Virus record (IMG/VR): IMGVR_UViG_3300032240_002806
Coordinates: 1 to 47,700 of that record
Reading direction: 5' to 3' (one strand)
DNA: 47,700 bases
Origin: a virus
The position numbers and the translations under genes are program-made. Shown here piece after piece: positions 11,401-17,728 of this stretch. Under the pieces are notes generated by a model. That model saw nothing but the letters and a program-made list of their open reading frames with translations, was not told where the DNA came from and made no database searches. Numbering within the stretch: the stretch's first letter is position 1; each line of letters begins with the position of its first letter.

Positions 11401-11693
11401 CATCAAACACAACTGAATCTTACGCAACTTTCCCTACTTTAGATAATTGTATAGAATTTACGTATACCAAATATAAAAACGTATTTAAAGATTCTGCAAA
11501 TAATGTATCTTCAGAAAATATATTTGTAAGCGGATTCACAAGAACATGGATTGAAAAATTCCCATATGATAAAACAAGTACCACCACAAATTTATATGAT
11601 ACATTTAAAACCGCAAATCCGAGCGAATATAATGAATTGGAAAGAAAGGTAAGAGAATCCTACAATTTAGTTAAAGCAAGATTAACTGGTTAA
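5457..11693 (+). CDS. Giant baseplate/hub-like tail protein (2078 aa)
   Basis: The chain has 2078 residues with no signal peptide or clear membrane helix. Early residues (about 115-190) read like a tail-protein beta domain. Near the C-terminus (about residues 1755-1820) is a Met-rich strand (MMGNMMMQPMMYVLI) followed by GPYLITEVEHVIAPGSF and TKVVGTRQ. That resembles the end of phage hub proteins of the gpD/gp27 type, in which a 'V..V.H.I.pG.f.T.l.G.R' strand closes a beta barrel. The last ~180 residues form a separate module (SMTYIVHTLFYIKSY to the end) with a helical FPTLDNCIEFTYTKYKNVF stretch. That could be a cell-wall-directed domain of glucosaminidase type, but I see no convincing catalytic motif. 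It starts inside the gp53-like gene. The hub assignment is inference; the structural role is firmer. Confidence 0.65.
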   Translation: MASSSKRVIYNKAFDNVVVIDPNKIINENGFPEDRNVEQENLVMYANLECNIQPRSRLLSGEDSQTLETVGIAKINFLKPNDQDYLTTNWTELQSEYSNPNTINSELLGITNITYRASQDFTPQVNITLEDIRGRALFESGDESIYSAFFNLPYPTFYLTLKGYYGKAVRMPLILQKFLASLDQTSGNFIINLSFIGYKFNVLNDITLGYLLSVPLMYQRQLNQSVQVDPNGPEQASVDQLNGNDVRIQSSFGTEGRDTINQVYSKYKELGLVEQNFPNLTIYELVSRLQNFEKNYQELLGQVSTKPITDAKEFDNLLTNYAQIIFFSKNPLSWKEEFLDTKKYYVILDKGNRYKVYTYNKTIFDSLKFDDAINKLKTLINDNNDTLDKAPTFGTKNNGDRQIPVNIKFSSIAATPYYLPNPATIDVLETAKERFATKSPTNSQLNIIATELRNLDDTRIKIEQLRSQSDPPKNPVEIPFLFRFDGDGFFLDEINKIKKSLSVQSEDIERNITAEINEIIKSDKGIGFEPNIRNILAVIYASTDAFLRMLDKVHKKAFDARNNNKKKQAVITDIKQEPNAPVYPWPEYDKRILVDGEPKYDLRYPGDPDYINETGADDYESWPEVEFVEEFQKAYLERLPKNINSSSAVSDANSINRLLISAFDTPSNISYSFLQKTPFLYEMWERVQAICHYQGFSRLSKYGDILNFLEAFEASNIKIAIGTSSPELIDFLKEYKFTPDNFLQFLSQNTPKSYELLSRGIYTTSYLKNDLNNNSKFLSQELPEVVASIVTENKPSEVEGTISKYLKSTDKNSLYFTDILPFASEEWNKDQLFQGNNNHTIDKVFRTEKSLFYNLKTKKLVNYTSDFALDGRGDNDKNRPFNYFVSTSLEIPYENVKNNMAGFFSGRVSEPKKSSYTEGRVTFYTGEYDTKSITTSMLNTPSFIRAIQNGVKNDRSGSSSPYIQAGYLFLNSLPLTNLKWPYRNSDDTTNSYIAPTFKKYGAVHSVPKMWAAKIGSIWHRYKTWIENDIDILNGVLGDFDQNLNYDPENSDPTKMYKFTSSTENFTIKLSATEVDTNLHNNDIINVGFYPRLLNDFFYFLNGRSLYSDDTKIQESIQLEIDNGNLILISNKNSQLNLEKGYDPNNPDNWLWYSTFSVLFKNINPVTDGNNLNYYYSAPSFGSQYSQVRSECLPQGTLTTPIYGNQYVFNGSVRLLWGGTHFGYMPTINRFSPPDQYISWTRNNEWAWNLFLNSNNESGQLDYVEDLFGVFTYEELSLFENEFLNFCQSEQRTTSKFNIQSIIKNSIQVSFDDFNDKDSNALLEKFQKTQQLNFNSSINTYINENILYQKGNPTNFDYRIFSYFSTNPLKGVDEGVLNYIDNTPNSVPYTSNTQSFLQSQIDYPDAWKTLKTYVGFSSLSGVGYYGNSSVITDFFPDMNIAFNSENIIKFASVIKIYATQKYLKNVTNKEEFSVVMTQFIDEMNSLRDLVFDGMYTKLQYSLQTVKNTTTNEDNSKTTGESTKFEYYYLFKAINDKWISANNYNKETMFEDILLLDRGSKNLGGKVIVDIFSIISDLRDNPNMTIHNLTDKIVRNHHFLPYNLPSYLNFYGAPNAGDGRNDENEESFADSMFGTFTEVDYSKSKPKLVCYYAETGSEQLNVINIKNGFNDDSWNFEQSTNNPVVEDLSLKENKNDWALSNKPVGIVADFGVQNQGIFQTIQVSQDLGKATSESLKADYELGNVMRGTNTLTQSVSLLKIYKTRAYKTTITMMGNMMMQPMMYVLIKHMPLFAGPYLITEVEHVIAPGSFTTKVVGTRQKTYTPPVENKLLETIKSQFVTKLINNLTTKRENQKRLETNTIQARGNVANAISPNYSPTANPICTVSVSYSSFSAVTTPSKSQTPVRNMFDSILDKVRGLNSGSNSGDSMTYIVHTLFYIKSYKGTSFEYYGNNVPLIPLSPGTPKWGGDLSKFFNNEYMCMTGPSNTTESYATFPTLDNCIEFTYTKYKNVFKDSANNVSSENIFVSGFTRTWIEKFPYDKTSTTTNLYDTFKTANPSEYNELERKVRESYNLVKARLTG

Positions 11694-11733
11694 TTTTATC
11701 AATAAGCACTATATTTATATATAAATTAATACT

Positions 11734-11958
11734 ATGGACGTAAAACAAATCTTAGACAACTACTTAGGTCGTCAAACAAGAATTACAGAAAGAGATGCCG
11801 GTAATGGGTTTAAAGAAGTTTGTGACCTTGATACTGGTGATTGTTATACAATTAGGATGAAAGATGGTTTGATTGAAAGAGTAGATAATACTTATAATTC
11901 AAACAGAAAAATTAATGTTGAGACCAAATCAGGTATAAAGCAACTTTTAAACGGATAA
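11734..11958 (+). CDS. Small hypothetical protein (74 aa)
   Basis: A 74-residue protein that starts MDVKQILDNYLGR, has two cysteines (EVCDLDTGDCYTIR), and ends in a short basic segment with GIKQLLNG. No family is recognised. The helical start followed by ITE at residues 17-19 faintly resembles the leaders of the 11963 and 21182 genes. It follows a 40-base AT-rich gap and is only 4 bases from the next gene, so the two probably form a pair. Cys spacing and beta-like pattern suggest a small folded domain; function is unknown. Confidence 0.6.
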   Translation: MDVKQILDNYLGRQTRITERDAGNGFKEVCDLDTGDCYTIRMKDGLIERVDNTYNSNRKINVETKSGIKQLLNG

Positions 11959-11962
11959 TTAA

Positions 11963-12625
11963 ATGGATATTTCTAACACAATTCTTGAAGAACTTAATAG
12001 ATATAATAAAATTAATAATTATATATCTGAGCAAGCCCTTGACGCACCTCCTGCGGATGTTCCAGCACCTGGCGGTGATGAACCACCCACACCTGAAGCG
12101 GCTCCACCGGCAGAACCAGGAGCAACACCGACACCCGCAGCGGAGACCACTCCAGAACCTGTAGATGTTGCAAATGACCCGGATGTTGAAAAAATTGGTG
12201 ATGAAGGAGAAGAAGAGACTGGTTCTGAAGAACTTGAAATTACTGACTTAGTTAAGTCACAACAAAACATTGAGTCAAAACAAGAAGAATATTTTAACAA
12301 TTTATTTGGACAATTATCTAATTTGGAACAAAAACTTTCAGAGATGGATAATGTTATGTCAAAACTTAATGAACTTGAGGCTAAAATTGAAAAATACAGA
12401 CCAAAGACACCTGAAGAAAAACTTGAATTGAGAAGCATTGACTCAGGTCCATTTAATCAAAAACTTACTGATTTCTTTGTTGATAAACAACAAGATATGG
12501 AAAAATCAGGAAAAAATGAATATGTTTTAACTACAGATGAGGTTGAAGATTATACTCCAGCAGAAATTAAAGGAACTTTTAACAACTACGGAGAAGAGGG
12601 AGATTTTAAAGAACTTAAATATTAA
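11963..12625 (+). CDS. Pro/Ala-rich coiled-coil protein with a leader-like N-terminus (220 aa)
   Basis: Residues 3-20 form a short amphipathic helix (ISNTILEELNRYNKINNY) followed by ISE at 21-23. Residues 27-65 are a Pro/Ala/Glu linker and residues 66-85 are acidic. Residues 86-150 have heptad-like Leu/Met spacing (NNLFGQLSNLEQKL, MSKLNELEAKIEKY), a likely coiled coil. The C-terminus is acidic. This architecture would fit an assembly or scaffold-like protein or an internal head protein, but no family is recognised. The N-terminal segment closely parallels that of the flavodoxin-like protein at 21182. It lies directly before the promoter of the replication cassette. The linker makes a local GC-rich island in otherwise AT-rich DNA. 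Confidence 0.65.
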   Translation: MDISNTILEELNRYNKINNYISEQALDAPPADVPAPGGDEPPTPEAAPPAEPGATPTPAAETTPEPVDVANDPDVEKIGDEGEEETGSEELEITDLVKSQQNIESKQEEYFNNLFGQLSNLEQKLSEMDNVMSKLNELEAKIEKYRPKTPEEKLELRSIDSGPFNQKLTDFFVDKQQDMEKSGKNEYVLTTDEVEDYTPAEIKGTFNNYGEEGDFKELKY

Positions 12626-12636
12626 TAGATACGATA

Positions 12637-12668
12637 TTTGACTTTTACGGCTGGCACACTTACTTTTG
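12637..12668 (+). promoter_or_regulatory. Bacteroidota-type promoter before the SSB gene
   Basis: TTTG at 12637-12640 is separated by 20 bases from TACTTTTG at 12661-12668. This matches the Bacteroidota primary sigma consensus TTTG/TAnnTTTG at the usual spacing, with every specified position correct. Transcription would start a few bases downstream, giving a leader of roughly 20 bases before the ATG at 12694. It is the clearest host-type promoter in the window and would allow the replication cassette to be expressed by unmodified host RNA polymerase. Confidence 0.7.
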
Positions 12669-12693
12669 TTTATTAACTTTTAAATTATATTTT

Positions 12694-13527
12694 ATGGCGA
12701 CAAATTCTTTAGATGCTGTTCTCGCTCAGTATGAAAAAGCGAAATCAAACACAGGTGGTAGTAAAATCTCACAAGAAGACCGAATGAAGAAGTACTTCGC
12801 GGCAATTCTACCACAAGGAAAATCAACAGGACAAAAGAGACTTAGAGTCCTACCTACAACTGACGGTTCATCTCCGTTTAAAGAAGTATGGTTTCATGAA
12901 GTACAAGTGGCTGGAAAATGGAATAAAATCTATGACCCAGGTAAAAACGACAACGAGCGTTCACCACTTAATGAGATTCACGATGAACTTATGTTGACAG
13001 GTAAGGCTTCCGATAAGGAACTTGCAAAACAATATAAGGCACGTAAATTCTACATCGTTAAAGTGATTGACAAAGACGCACCTGAGGACGGAGTAAAGTT
13101 CTGGCGTTTCAAGCACAACTACAAAAACGAAGGCATTCTTGACAAAATCATTCCGATTTGGAGAGCCAAAGGTGACATTACTGACCCTGAAAAAGGACGT
13201 GACTTGATTTTGGAACTCACAAAGGCGAAGACTCCAAAAGGTATTGAGTATACAATTATCCAAACTGTTATGTATGATGACCCAGCTCCACTTCACGAAG
13301 ACAAAGAAACTATGGACTCTTGGGTTAAAGATGAACTCACTTGGAAAGATGTTTATTCTAAAAAGCCTGTAGAATACTTGGAAGCGATTGCTCGTGGTGA
13401 AACTCCACGTTGGTCTTCTGAACTTGGTAAATATGTTTACGGTGATGAGTCTGGTGAAATGACTATGGGTGGAACAATCTCCGACCCACAATCCGGAGAT
13501 GAACCTGATGGTGACCTACCATTCTAA
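12694..13527 (+). CDS. gp32-like single-stranded DNA-binding protein
   Basis: The 277-residue protein fits the T4 gp32 family in length (T4: 301 aa), context and layout: a basic N-terminus (about residues 1-50), a core with RLRVLPT, ARKFYIVKVIDKDAP and GVKFWRFKHNYK (beta strands with aromatic and basic residues), and an acidic C-terminal tail. It would coat single-stranded DNA during replication and recombination and load partners such as UvsX. There are no cysteines, so the zinc site of T4 gp32 is missing. The final residues DGDLPF look like the tip of bacterial SSB (DDDIPF in E. coli), which docks replication partners. Arg is mostly CGT here, unlike neighbouring structural genes, suggesting selection for high expression. 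It has its own promoter and a terminator. Confidence 0.85.
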   Translation: MATNSLDAVLAQYEKAKSNTGGSKISQEDRMKKYFAAILPQGKSTGQKRLRVLPTTDGSSPFKEVWFHEVQVAGKWNKIYDPGKNDNERSPLNEIHDELMLTGKASDKELAKQYKARKFYIVKVIDKDAPEDGVKFWRFKHNYKNEGILDKIIPIWRAKGDITDPEKGRDLILELTKAKTPKGIEYTIIQTVMYDDPAPLHEDKETMDSWVKDELTWKDVYSKKPVEYLEAIARGETPRWSSELGKYVYGDESGEMTMGGTISDPQSGDEPDGDLPF

Positions 13528-13546
13528 TTTAAAAAAATATTAATCA

Positions 13547-13575
13547 AACTACCCCTGAAATATGGGGTGGTTTTT
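13547..13575 (+). terminator. Intrinsic terminator after the SSB gene
   Basis: AACTACCCC at 13547-13555 pairs with GGGGTGGTT at 13564-13572 (nine pairs, one T-G wobble, loop of 8), followed by a short T run to 13575. It lies 20 bases after the SSB stop and would give a short, abundant SSB transcript, with read-through feeding uvsX and the genes beyond. Confidence 0.8.
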
Positions 13576-13588
13576 AATACATTTAAAA

Positions 13589-13813
13589 ATGTCAAATCAA
13601 GAAAAAATTTCTCAAAAATTCTATGAGGCTCTTATGAGCAAATATGCTTCAGAGATGAACGAAGCTGAGGCAACGCTTTTGGTCTATTTTAATAATCCTG
13701 TTGGAATTGGAGAACATCCACAACACCTTGAAGAAATGGACAAGATGGTTGAAAAACTTGCAAATGCGAAAGATAAAAGCGAAGCATTACAACAATTTTA
13801 TAAATACAACTAA
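13589..13813 (+). CDS. Small acidic helical protein before uvsX (74 aa)
   Basis: I place the start at ATG 13589 (MSNQEKISQKFYEAL) because the upstream in-frame ATG at 13562 lies inside the terminator hairpin and would add an unlikely MGWFLIHLK leader. The 74-residue product is largely helical and charged, with one short hydrophobic strand (ATLLVYFNNPVG) in the middle. No family is recognised. It sits between SSB and UvsX and ends 2 bases before uvsX, so a role in replication or recombination, for example as a loader or regulator, is possible from position alone. Confidence 0.65.
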   Translation: MSNQEKISQKFYEALMSKYASEMNEAEATLLVYFNNPVGIGEHPQHLEEMDKMVEKLANAKDKSEALQQFYKYN

Positions 13814-13815
13814 TT

Positions 13816-14802
13816 ATGGCATTAAAGAAAAAAGAATTTTCATTAGATGCAATTAAGGACAAGTACTCCACAAAGACCAAATATAAGGATGAATCATTCT
13901 ACAATTGTGGAGAAGCGTTTATGGATGCTTGTGGATTACCTGGACCAATTTTAGGTGGCATTAATATGTTTTTGGGGCATTCAAATACGTCAAAAACAAC
14001 TGCAATGATTTTAGCGGCAGCTGATGCTCAGAAAAAAGGTCATTTACCGGTTTTTATTATTACCGAAAAAAAATGGAGTTGGGAACATGCTATTGAACTA
14101 GGACTACAAGCTGAAAAAAATGAGTTTGGGGAGTATGATGGAATGTTTATTTTTAATGACTCTTTTGATGTTATTGAGCAGGCAACTGATTTCATAAATC
14201 AAATTCTGGACGCTCAAGAAAAGGGTGATATTCCTTATAATATTTTATTTTTGTGGGACAGTATTGGAAGTATTCCATGTCAAATGACATTTGACGGCAA
14301 GGGTGGAGGTATGCATTCGGCTAAAGTATTAGCGGATAAGATAGGTATGGGTATCCACTCAAGAATATCAAAATCAAAAAAAGAAGATTATCCATACTAT
14401 AATACTTTAGTAATTTTAAACCAACCTTGGGTAGAATTACCTGATAACCCATTTGGACAACCTGAAATACGTGCAAAAGGAGGGACAGCAGTTTGGTTAG
14501 CAAGTAGTTTAGTTTTTTTATTTGGTAATCAAAAAAAGGCGGGTATAAGCCATATTGACGCAACCAAAAACGGACGTAAAGTTTCTTTTGCAATTAGAAC
14601 TAAAGTTTCAATTTTAAAAAACCATGTAAATGGTCTTGGGTATAAGGATGGTAAAATAATTGCCGTACCTCATGGATATATTACAGATACAAAAGAAGCT
14701 TTGGAAAAATATAAAAAAGATTACTCAGATTATTGGGTCCAAAAACTTGGAGATTCTAACTATTCTTTAGATGAGTCACAAGATGATTCTGAAGATGAAT
14801 AA
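13816..14802 (+). CDS. uvsX: UvsX-like RecA-family recombinase
   Basis: This 328-residue protein forms filaments on ssDNA and drives strand exchange and recombination-dependent replication. The Walker A motif is GHSNTSKT at residues 54-61, with Ser where RecA has the last Gly; T4 UvsX also deviates there (GPSKSFKS). The catalytic Glu is probably E84 (FIITEKKW). Walker B is NILFLWDS ending at D148-S149. A Gly-rich loop (residues 157-165) and RAKGGTAVWLASS correspond to the L1/L2 DNA-binding region. The C-terminus is acidic (DESQDDSEDE), as is common in RecA-type proteins. It follows the 74-aa gene by 2 bases. It is shorter than T4 UvsX (about 390 aa). Confidence 0.88.
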   Translation: MALKKKEFSLDAIKDKYSTKTKYKDESFYNCGEAFMDACGLPGPILGGINMFLGHSNTSKTTAMILAAADAQKKGHLPVFIITEKKWSWEHAIELGLQAEKNEFGEYDGMFIFNDSFDVIEQATDFINQILDAQEKGDIPYNILFLWDSIGSIPCQMTFDGKGGGMHSAKVLADKIGMGIHSRISKSKKEDYPYYNTLVILNQPWVELPDNPFGQPEIRAKGGTAVWLASSLVFLFGNQKKAGISHIDATKNGRKVSFAIRTKVSILKNHVNGLGYKDGKIIAVPHGYITDTKEALEKYKKDYSDYWVQKLGDSNYSLDESQDDSEDE

Positions 14803-14841
14803 AAGTAACAAAATTTTGTCAAAAGATTTAATTTAAAATCT

Positions 14842-15843
14842 GTGAAAAAGACTCTCCTTATTGACGGTAATAACCTCTTTAAAATTGGTTTCCACGGTGT
14901 AAAAGATTATTTCCACAATGGAAACCATATTGGAGGTCTTTTTCATTTTATTAATACTCTTAGAAAATTTATTGACGAGCACAATTTTGATAAGGTAATT
15001 GTGTTTTGGGACGGAGAAGACTCAAGGTCAAAAAGAGAAATTCTATATCCAAGTTACAAACAGAATAGAAAACTATCTTTTGAAGAACCAATCTATCTGT
15101 CATATCTATACCAAAAAAACAGAGTTAAACAATACTTGGAGGAAATGTATGTCCGACAACTTGAAGTCCAAGGAATTGAAGCAGATGACCTTATGGCTGA
15201 ATACTGCAGAATATCTGAGAATGAAAAGAAACTAATATTCTCTTCTGACAAAGATTTGACTCAGCTCATCTCTGAAAAAGTTTCACTTTATTCACCTTCA
15301 CTTAGAACAACATATGAAAATGGGGACAAAATCAAGTTTAATGATTTTGAATTTCCACATGAAAATGTCCTAACATTGAAGATAATGATGGGTGATAAGT
15401 CAGATAATATACAAGGGATTCAATCTCTTGGGGAAAAGACACTCGTTAAATTTTTTCCTGAAGTTTTGGAAAGAAAAGTTACCTACCAAGAAATTCTTGA
15501 GAAGGCTGAACTATTGTTGAAAGAACAAAAAGATAACCAAACTTTAAAAAATATTTTGACTGGTAAGACAAAATCAGGTATATTTGAAAAAGAGTATTAT
15601 GAGATTAATGAAAAGATTGTGGATTTGTCTAACCCTCTTTTGAATGAAGAGGCAATTGAACAAGTGAAACTTATCTTTTCTGAGAACATGGATACTGAAG
15701 GTAGGAGTTATAAAAACCTAATCAAGTTTATGGTGGATGATGGGATTTTTAAGTTTCTACCAAAAACGGACGACGCATGGACATATTTTATTACACCATT
15801 TTTAAAGTTAACAAGAAAAGAAAAAAGTAAAAAAACAAAGTAA
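14842..15843 (+). CDS. 5'-3' exonuclease / RNase H-like FEN nuclease
   Basis: The 333-residue protein has the acidic-residue layout of FEN-family nucleases such as T4 RNase H: LLIDGNN (D8), VFWDGEDSRSKR (D57), GIEADDLMA (E113, D115, D116), FSSDKDL (D136, D138) and MMGDKSDNIQGI (D185, D188), followed by a helix-hairpin-helix (LGEKTLVKFFPEV). It would remove RNA primers and 5' flaps from lagging-strand fragments and joins UvsX and helicase in the cassette. The start is GTG at 14842, giving MKKTLLIDGNN, which places D8 at the expected distance from the N-terminus. T4 RNase H has 305 residues. The C-terminus is strongly basic. Confidence 0.88.
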   Translation: MKKTLLIDGNNLFKIGFHGVKDYFHNGNHIGGLFHFINTLRKFIDEHNFDKVIVFWDGEDSRSKREILYPSYKQNRKLSFEEPIYLSYLYQKNRVKQYLEEMYVRQLEVQGIEADDLMAEYCRISENEKKLIFSSDKDLTQLISEKVSLYSPSLRTTYENGDKIKFNDFEFPHENVLTLKIMMGDKSDNIQGIQSLGEKTLVKFFPEVLERKVTYQEILEKAELLLKEQKDNQTLKNILTGKTKSGIFEKEYYEINEKIVDLSNPLLNEEAIEQVKLIFSENMDTEGRSYKNLIKFMVDDGIFKFLPKTDDAWTYFITPFLKLTRKEKSKKTK

Positions 15844-15851
15844 AATTCTTT

Positions 15852-16307
15852 ATGAAAGAGCAAAATGCAGATTTAACAAAGTTGGAGTTTTTGATGACTG
15901 TGAATGACAACTTTATTGTACAACGTTATTTTAACGTGAAGGACTACAACTCAAAAGCTAAAAATTCAGTAGAGCTTTTGGAATTACTAGATGAGTTTGT
16001 TGGTAATATGAAACAACACCTAAAGATGAAGAGTGTTTCATATATGTCTGACAACCAATTTGAAATTATGGAAAACCCCGAGGTTCTTGAAACATCTTTC
16101 ACAGATGGACCAGAGGTGTTTAATTTGTATCTAAAATACAATGGTAATGTTATGTACCACTACACTTTTGATGCTAAACCATACCCCCCAAAAATTAGAT
16201 ATACAGTAGATATCCGACCATATCTTAAAGGGGTTTTGTCTAATTTGACCGAAGTATTTTCTTCTAAAAATTTAACTTACGATTTGATGGGATACTCACT
16301 AGTCTAA
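15852..16307 (+). CDS. Hypothetical protein between exonuclease and helicase (151 aa)
   Basis: A 151-residue soluble protein of mixed alpha/beta character. N-terminal half: FLMTVNDNFIVQRYF then helices (SVELLELLDEFVGNMKQHL). C-terminal half: strands (VFNLYLKYNGNVMYHYTF, IRYTVDIRPYLKGVL). No catalytic motif or family is recognised. It starts 8 bases after the exonuclease stop and its stop codon overlaps the left arm of an inverted repeat that ends one base before the helicase start. By position it could be a helicase loader or accessory factor, as T4 gp59 acts with gp41, but there is no sequence support for that. Confidence 0.7.
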   Translation: MKEQNADLTKLEFLMTVNDNFIVQRYFNVKDYNSKAKNSVELLELLDEFVGNMKQHLKMKSVSYMSDNQFEIMENPEVLETSFTDGPEVFNLYLKYNGNVMYHYTFDAKPYPPKIRYTVDIRPYLKGVLSNLTEVFSSKNLTYDLMGYSLV

Positions 16308-16331
16308 TAATATTTAATAAAAAAAGACTAG
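16299..16331 (+). promoter_or_regulatory. Inverted repeat abutting the helicase start codon
   Basis: CTAGTCT at 16299-16305 and AGACTAG at 16325-16331 are perfect 7-base complements with a 19-base AT-rich loop. The left arm includes the first base of the upstream TAA stop, and the right arm ends one base before the ATG at 16333. A hairpin in the mRNA would cover the initiation region, so translational control or coupling to upstream translation is possible. Confidence 0.4.
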
Positions 16332-16332
16332 A

Positions 16333-17703
16333 ATGGCTGACAAAAATTTTGACTACTTAGGAGGTACCTTCCAACAACAACTTATCAATCAGATAATAAT
16401 TGATAAAAACTTTTCTCACTCTATATTGGATGTACTTGAGGCAAATTATTTTGAAAACAAGTATTACAAAATCATCATACAAATGATTAAAGAATACTAC
16501 AAAAAGTTTGATTGTGCCCCCACCTATGACACATTACATCAAATTATCAAGTCAGAGATTACCCAAGAGTTGATGCTAAAAATCACTTTGGATACAATTA
16601 ATGAAATTAAAAATGTATCTGAAGAAGGGTCACTTTTTGTCCAAGAAAAGGCTCTAAAATTCTGTAAGCAACAAGAGCTTCAGAAGGTAATGGGAAAGGC
16701 TCAAAAGATTATTGATGGAGGAGAGTTTGAAAACTATGACACCCTTGAAGAGATGGTAAGAGAAGCTCTTCAAGTTGGTGTTATAGAGAAAGATACAGGC
16801 GATGTTTTTGAAAACTTGGACCAAGTTCTCCAAGAAGATTATCGTCATCCAATTCCAATGGGAATTCCAGGTATTGACAATTTATTGAAAGGTGGACTTG
16901 CAAAAGGCGAAATCGGGGTTATACTTGCACCAACAGGTGTCGGTAAAACAAGTTTGACAACAAAGATTGCAAACCACGCCTTCAATATGGGATTCAATGT
17001 GTTACAGATATTCTTTGAGGACAACCCAAAGATTATCCAAAGAAAACACTTCACCCTTTGGACTGGAATCGCACCTGACCTTCTTGGTGACCACAAAGAA
17101 GAAGTTATGAAGAAAGTAACTGAAGTTCAAGATAAAATGAAAAACAGACTTATTCTTAAAAAACTTCCATCAGATACTTTGACTATGGGTCAAATTAAGA
17201 ATCAACTTAGAAAGATGATTGCTGATGGGATTAAGATTGATGTAATTATCTTGGACTATATTGATTGTGTAACACCTGAGAAGATGATGGATGATGAATG
17301 GAAAAGTGAGGGTTCAGTAATGAGAGCATTTGAAGCAATGTGTCACGAGTTACACATTGCAGGTTGGACAGCAACTCAAGGAAATAGAAGTTCAATCTCA
17401 TCTGAAGTTGTTACTACTGACCAAATGGGAGGTTCAATTAAGAAAGCTCAAGTAGGTCACGTTATTATATCGGTTGCTAAAACATTACAACAAAAGGAAC
17501 TCAAACTTGCAACAATTGCTATCACCAAATCACGTATCGGTAAAGACGGGGTAATCTTTGAAAACTGTAAATTTGATAATGAACTACTTGTAATTGACAC
17601 AGAAAGTTCTATGACAATGTTAGGATTTGAAGAAAACAAAGAACAAAAAAATAGAGATAGAATTCGTGAAATTCTAGACAGAAAGAAACAACAAACAGTA
17701 TAA
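16333..17703 (+). CDS. Replicative DNA helicase (DnaB/T4 gp41 family)
   Basis: The 456-residue protein is close in length to T4 gp41 (475 aa). The N-terminal ~170 residues are helical (LINQIIIDKNFSHSILDVL...), as in the DnaB N-domain. The RecA-like ATPase domain has Walker A APTGVGKTS (K205), a DnaB-style ILDYIDCV Walker B (D308), WTATQGNRSS (sensor-like Gln), then QVGHVIISVAKT and TKSRIGKDG with the likely arginine finger region. It would form a hexamer on the lagging-strand template and unwind the fork. It lies between the 151-aa protein and nrdB in the replication cassette. Stop TAA at 17703 is followed by a 25-base gap to nrdB. Confidence 0.9.
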   Translation: MADKNFDYLGGTFQQQLINQIIIDKNFSHSILDVLEANYFENKYYKIIIQMIKEYYKKFDCAPTYDTLHQIIKSEITQELMLKITLDTINEIKNVSEEGSLFVQEKALKFCKQQELQKVMGKAQKIIDGGEFENYDTLEEMVREALQVGVIEKDTGDVFENLDQVLQEDYRHPIPMGIPGIDNLLKGGLAKGEIGVILAPTGVGKTSLTTKIANHAFNMGFNVLQIFFEDNPKIIQRKHFTLWTGIAPDLLGDHKEEVMKKVTEVQDKMKNRLILKKLPSDTLTMGQIKNQLRKMIADGIKIDVIILDYIDCVTPEKMMDDEWKSEGSVMRAFEAMCHELHIAGWTATQGNRSSISSEVVTTDQMGGSIKKAQVGHVIISVAKTLQQKELKLATIAITKSRIGKDGVIFENCKFDNELLVIDTESSMTMLGFEENKEQKNRDRIREILDRKKQQTV

Positions 17704-17715
17704 TTATTAAAAAAT

Positions 17716-17720
17716 AGGAG
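17716..17720 (+). promoter_or_regulatory. Strong Shine-Dalgarno for nrdB
   Basis: AGGAG at 17716-17720 lies 8 bases before the ATG at 17729. Most starts in this window have only AT-rich leaders, so this canonical ribosome-binding site stands out and fits high NrdB expression. Confidence 0.6.
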
Positions 17721-17728
17721 CATTTATT

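Noticed and set aside
11681-11698. Palindrome ATTAACTGGTTAAT with T run as a terminator after the 2078-aa gene
   Set aside because: The stem is only five A/T-rich pairs and spans the stop codon; too weak to call.
12019-12438. 139-codon minus-strand frame opposite the Pro-rich gene
   Set aside because: Its Gly/Ser-rich translation is the mirror of the GC-rich Pro/Ala linker and coiled coil; the + strand frame has a coherent domain structure.
12961-13491. 176-codon open frame on the minus strand inside the SSB gene
   Set aside because: It lies antisense to a well-supported gene, has no leader or neighbours on that strand, and its translation has no recognisable protein pattern.
13562-13588. 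Earlier ATG at 13562 for the 74-aa protein
   Set aside because: It lies within the terminator hairpin after the SSB gene, so ribosome access is unlikely; ATG 13589 is used instead.
13979-14005. Possible inactivated Walker A in UvsX (Ser in place of the last Gly)
   Set aside because: T4 UvsX also departs from RecA at this position, so the change is a family trait and does not imply loss of function.
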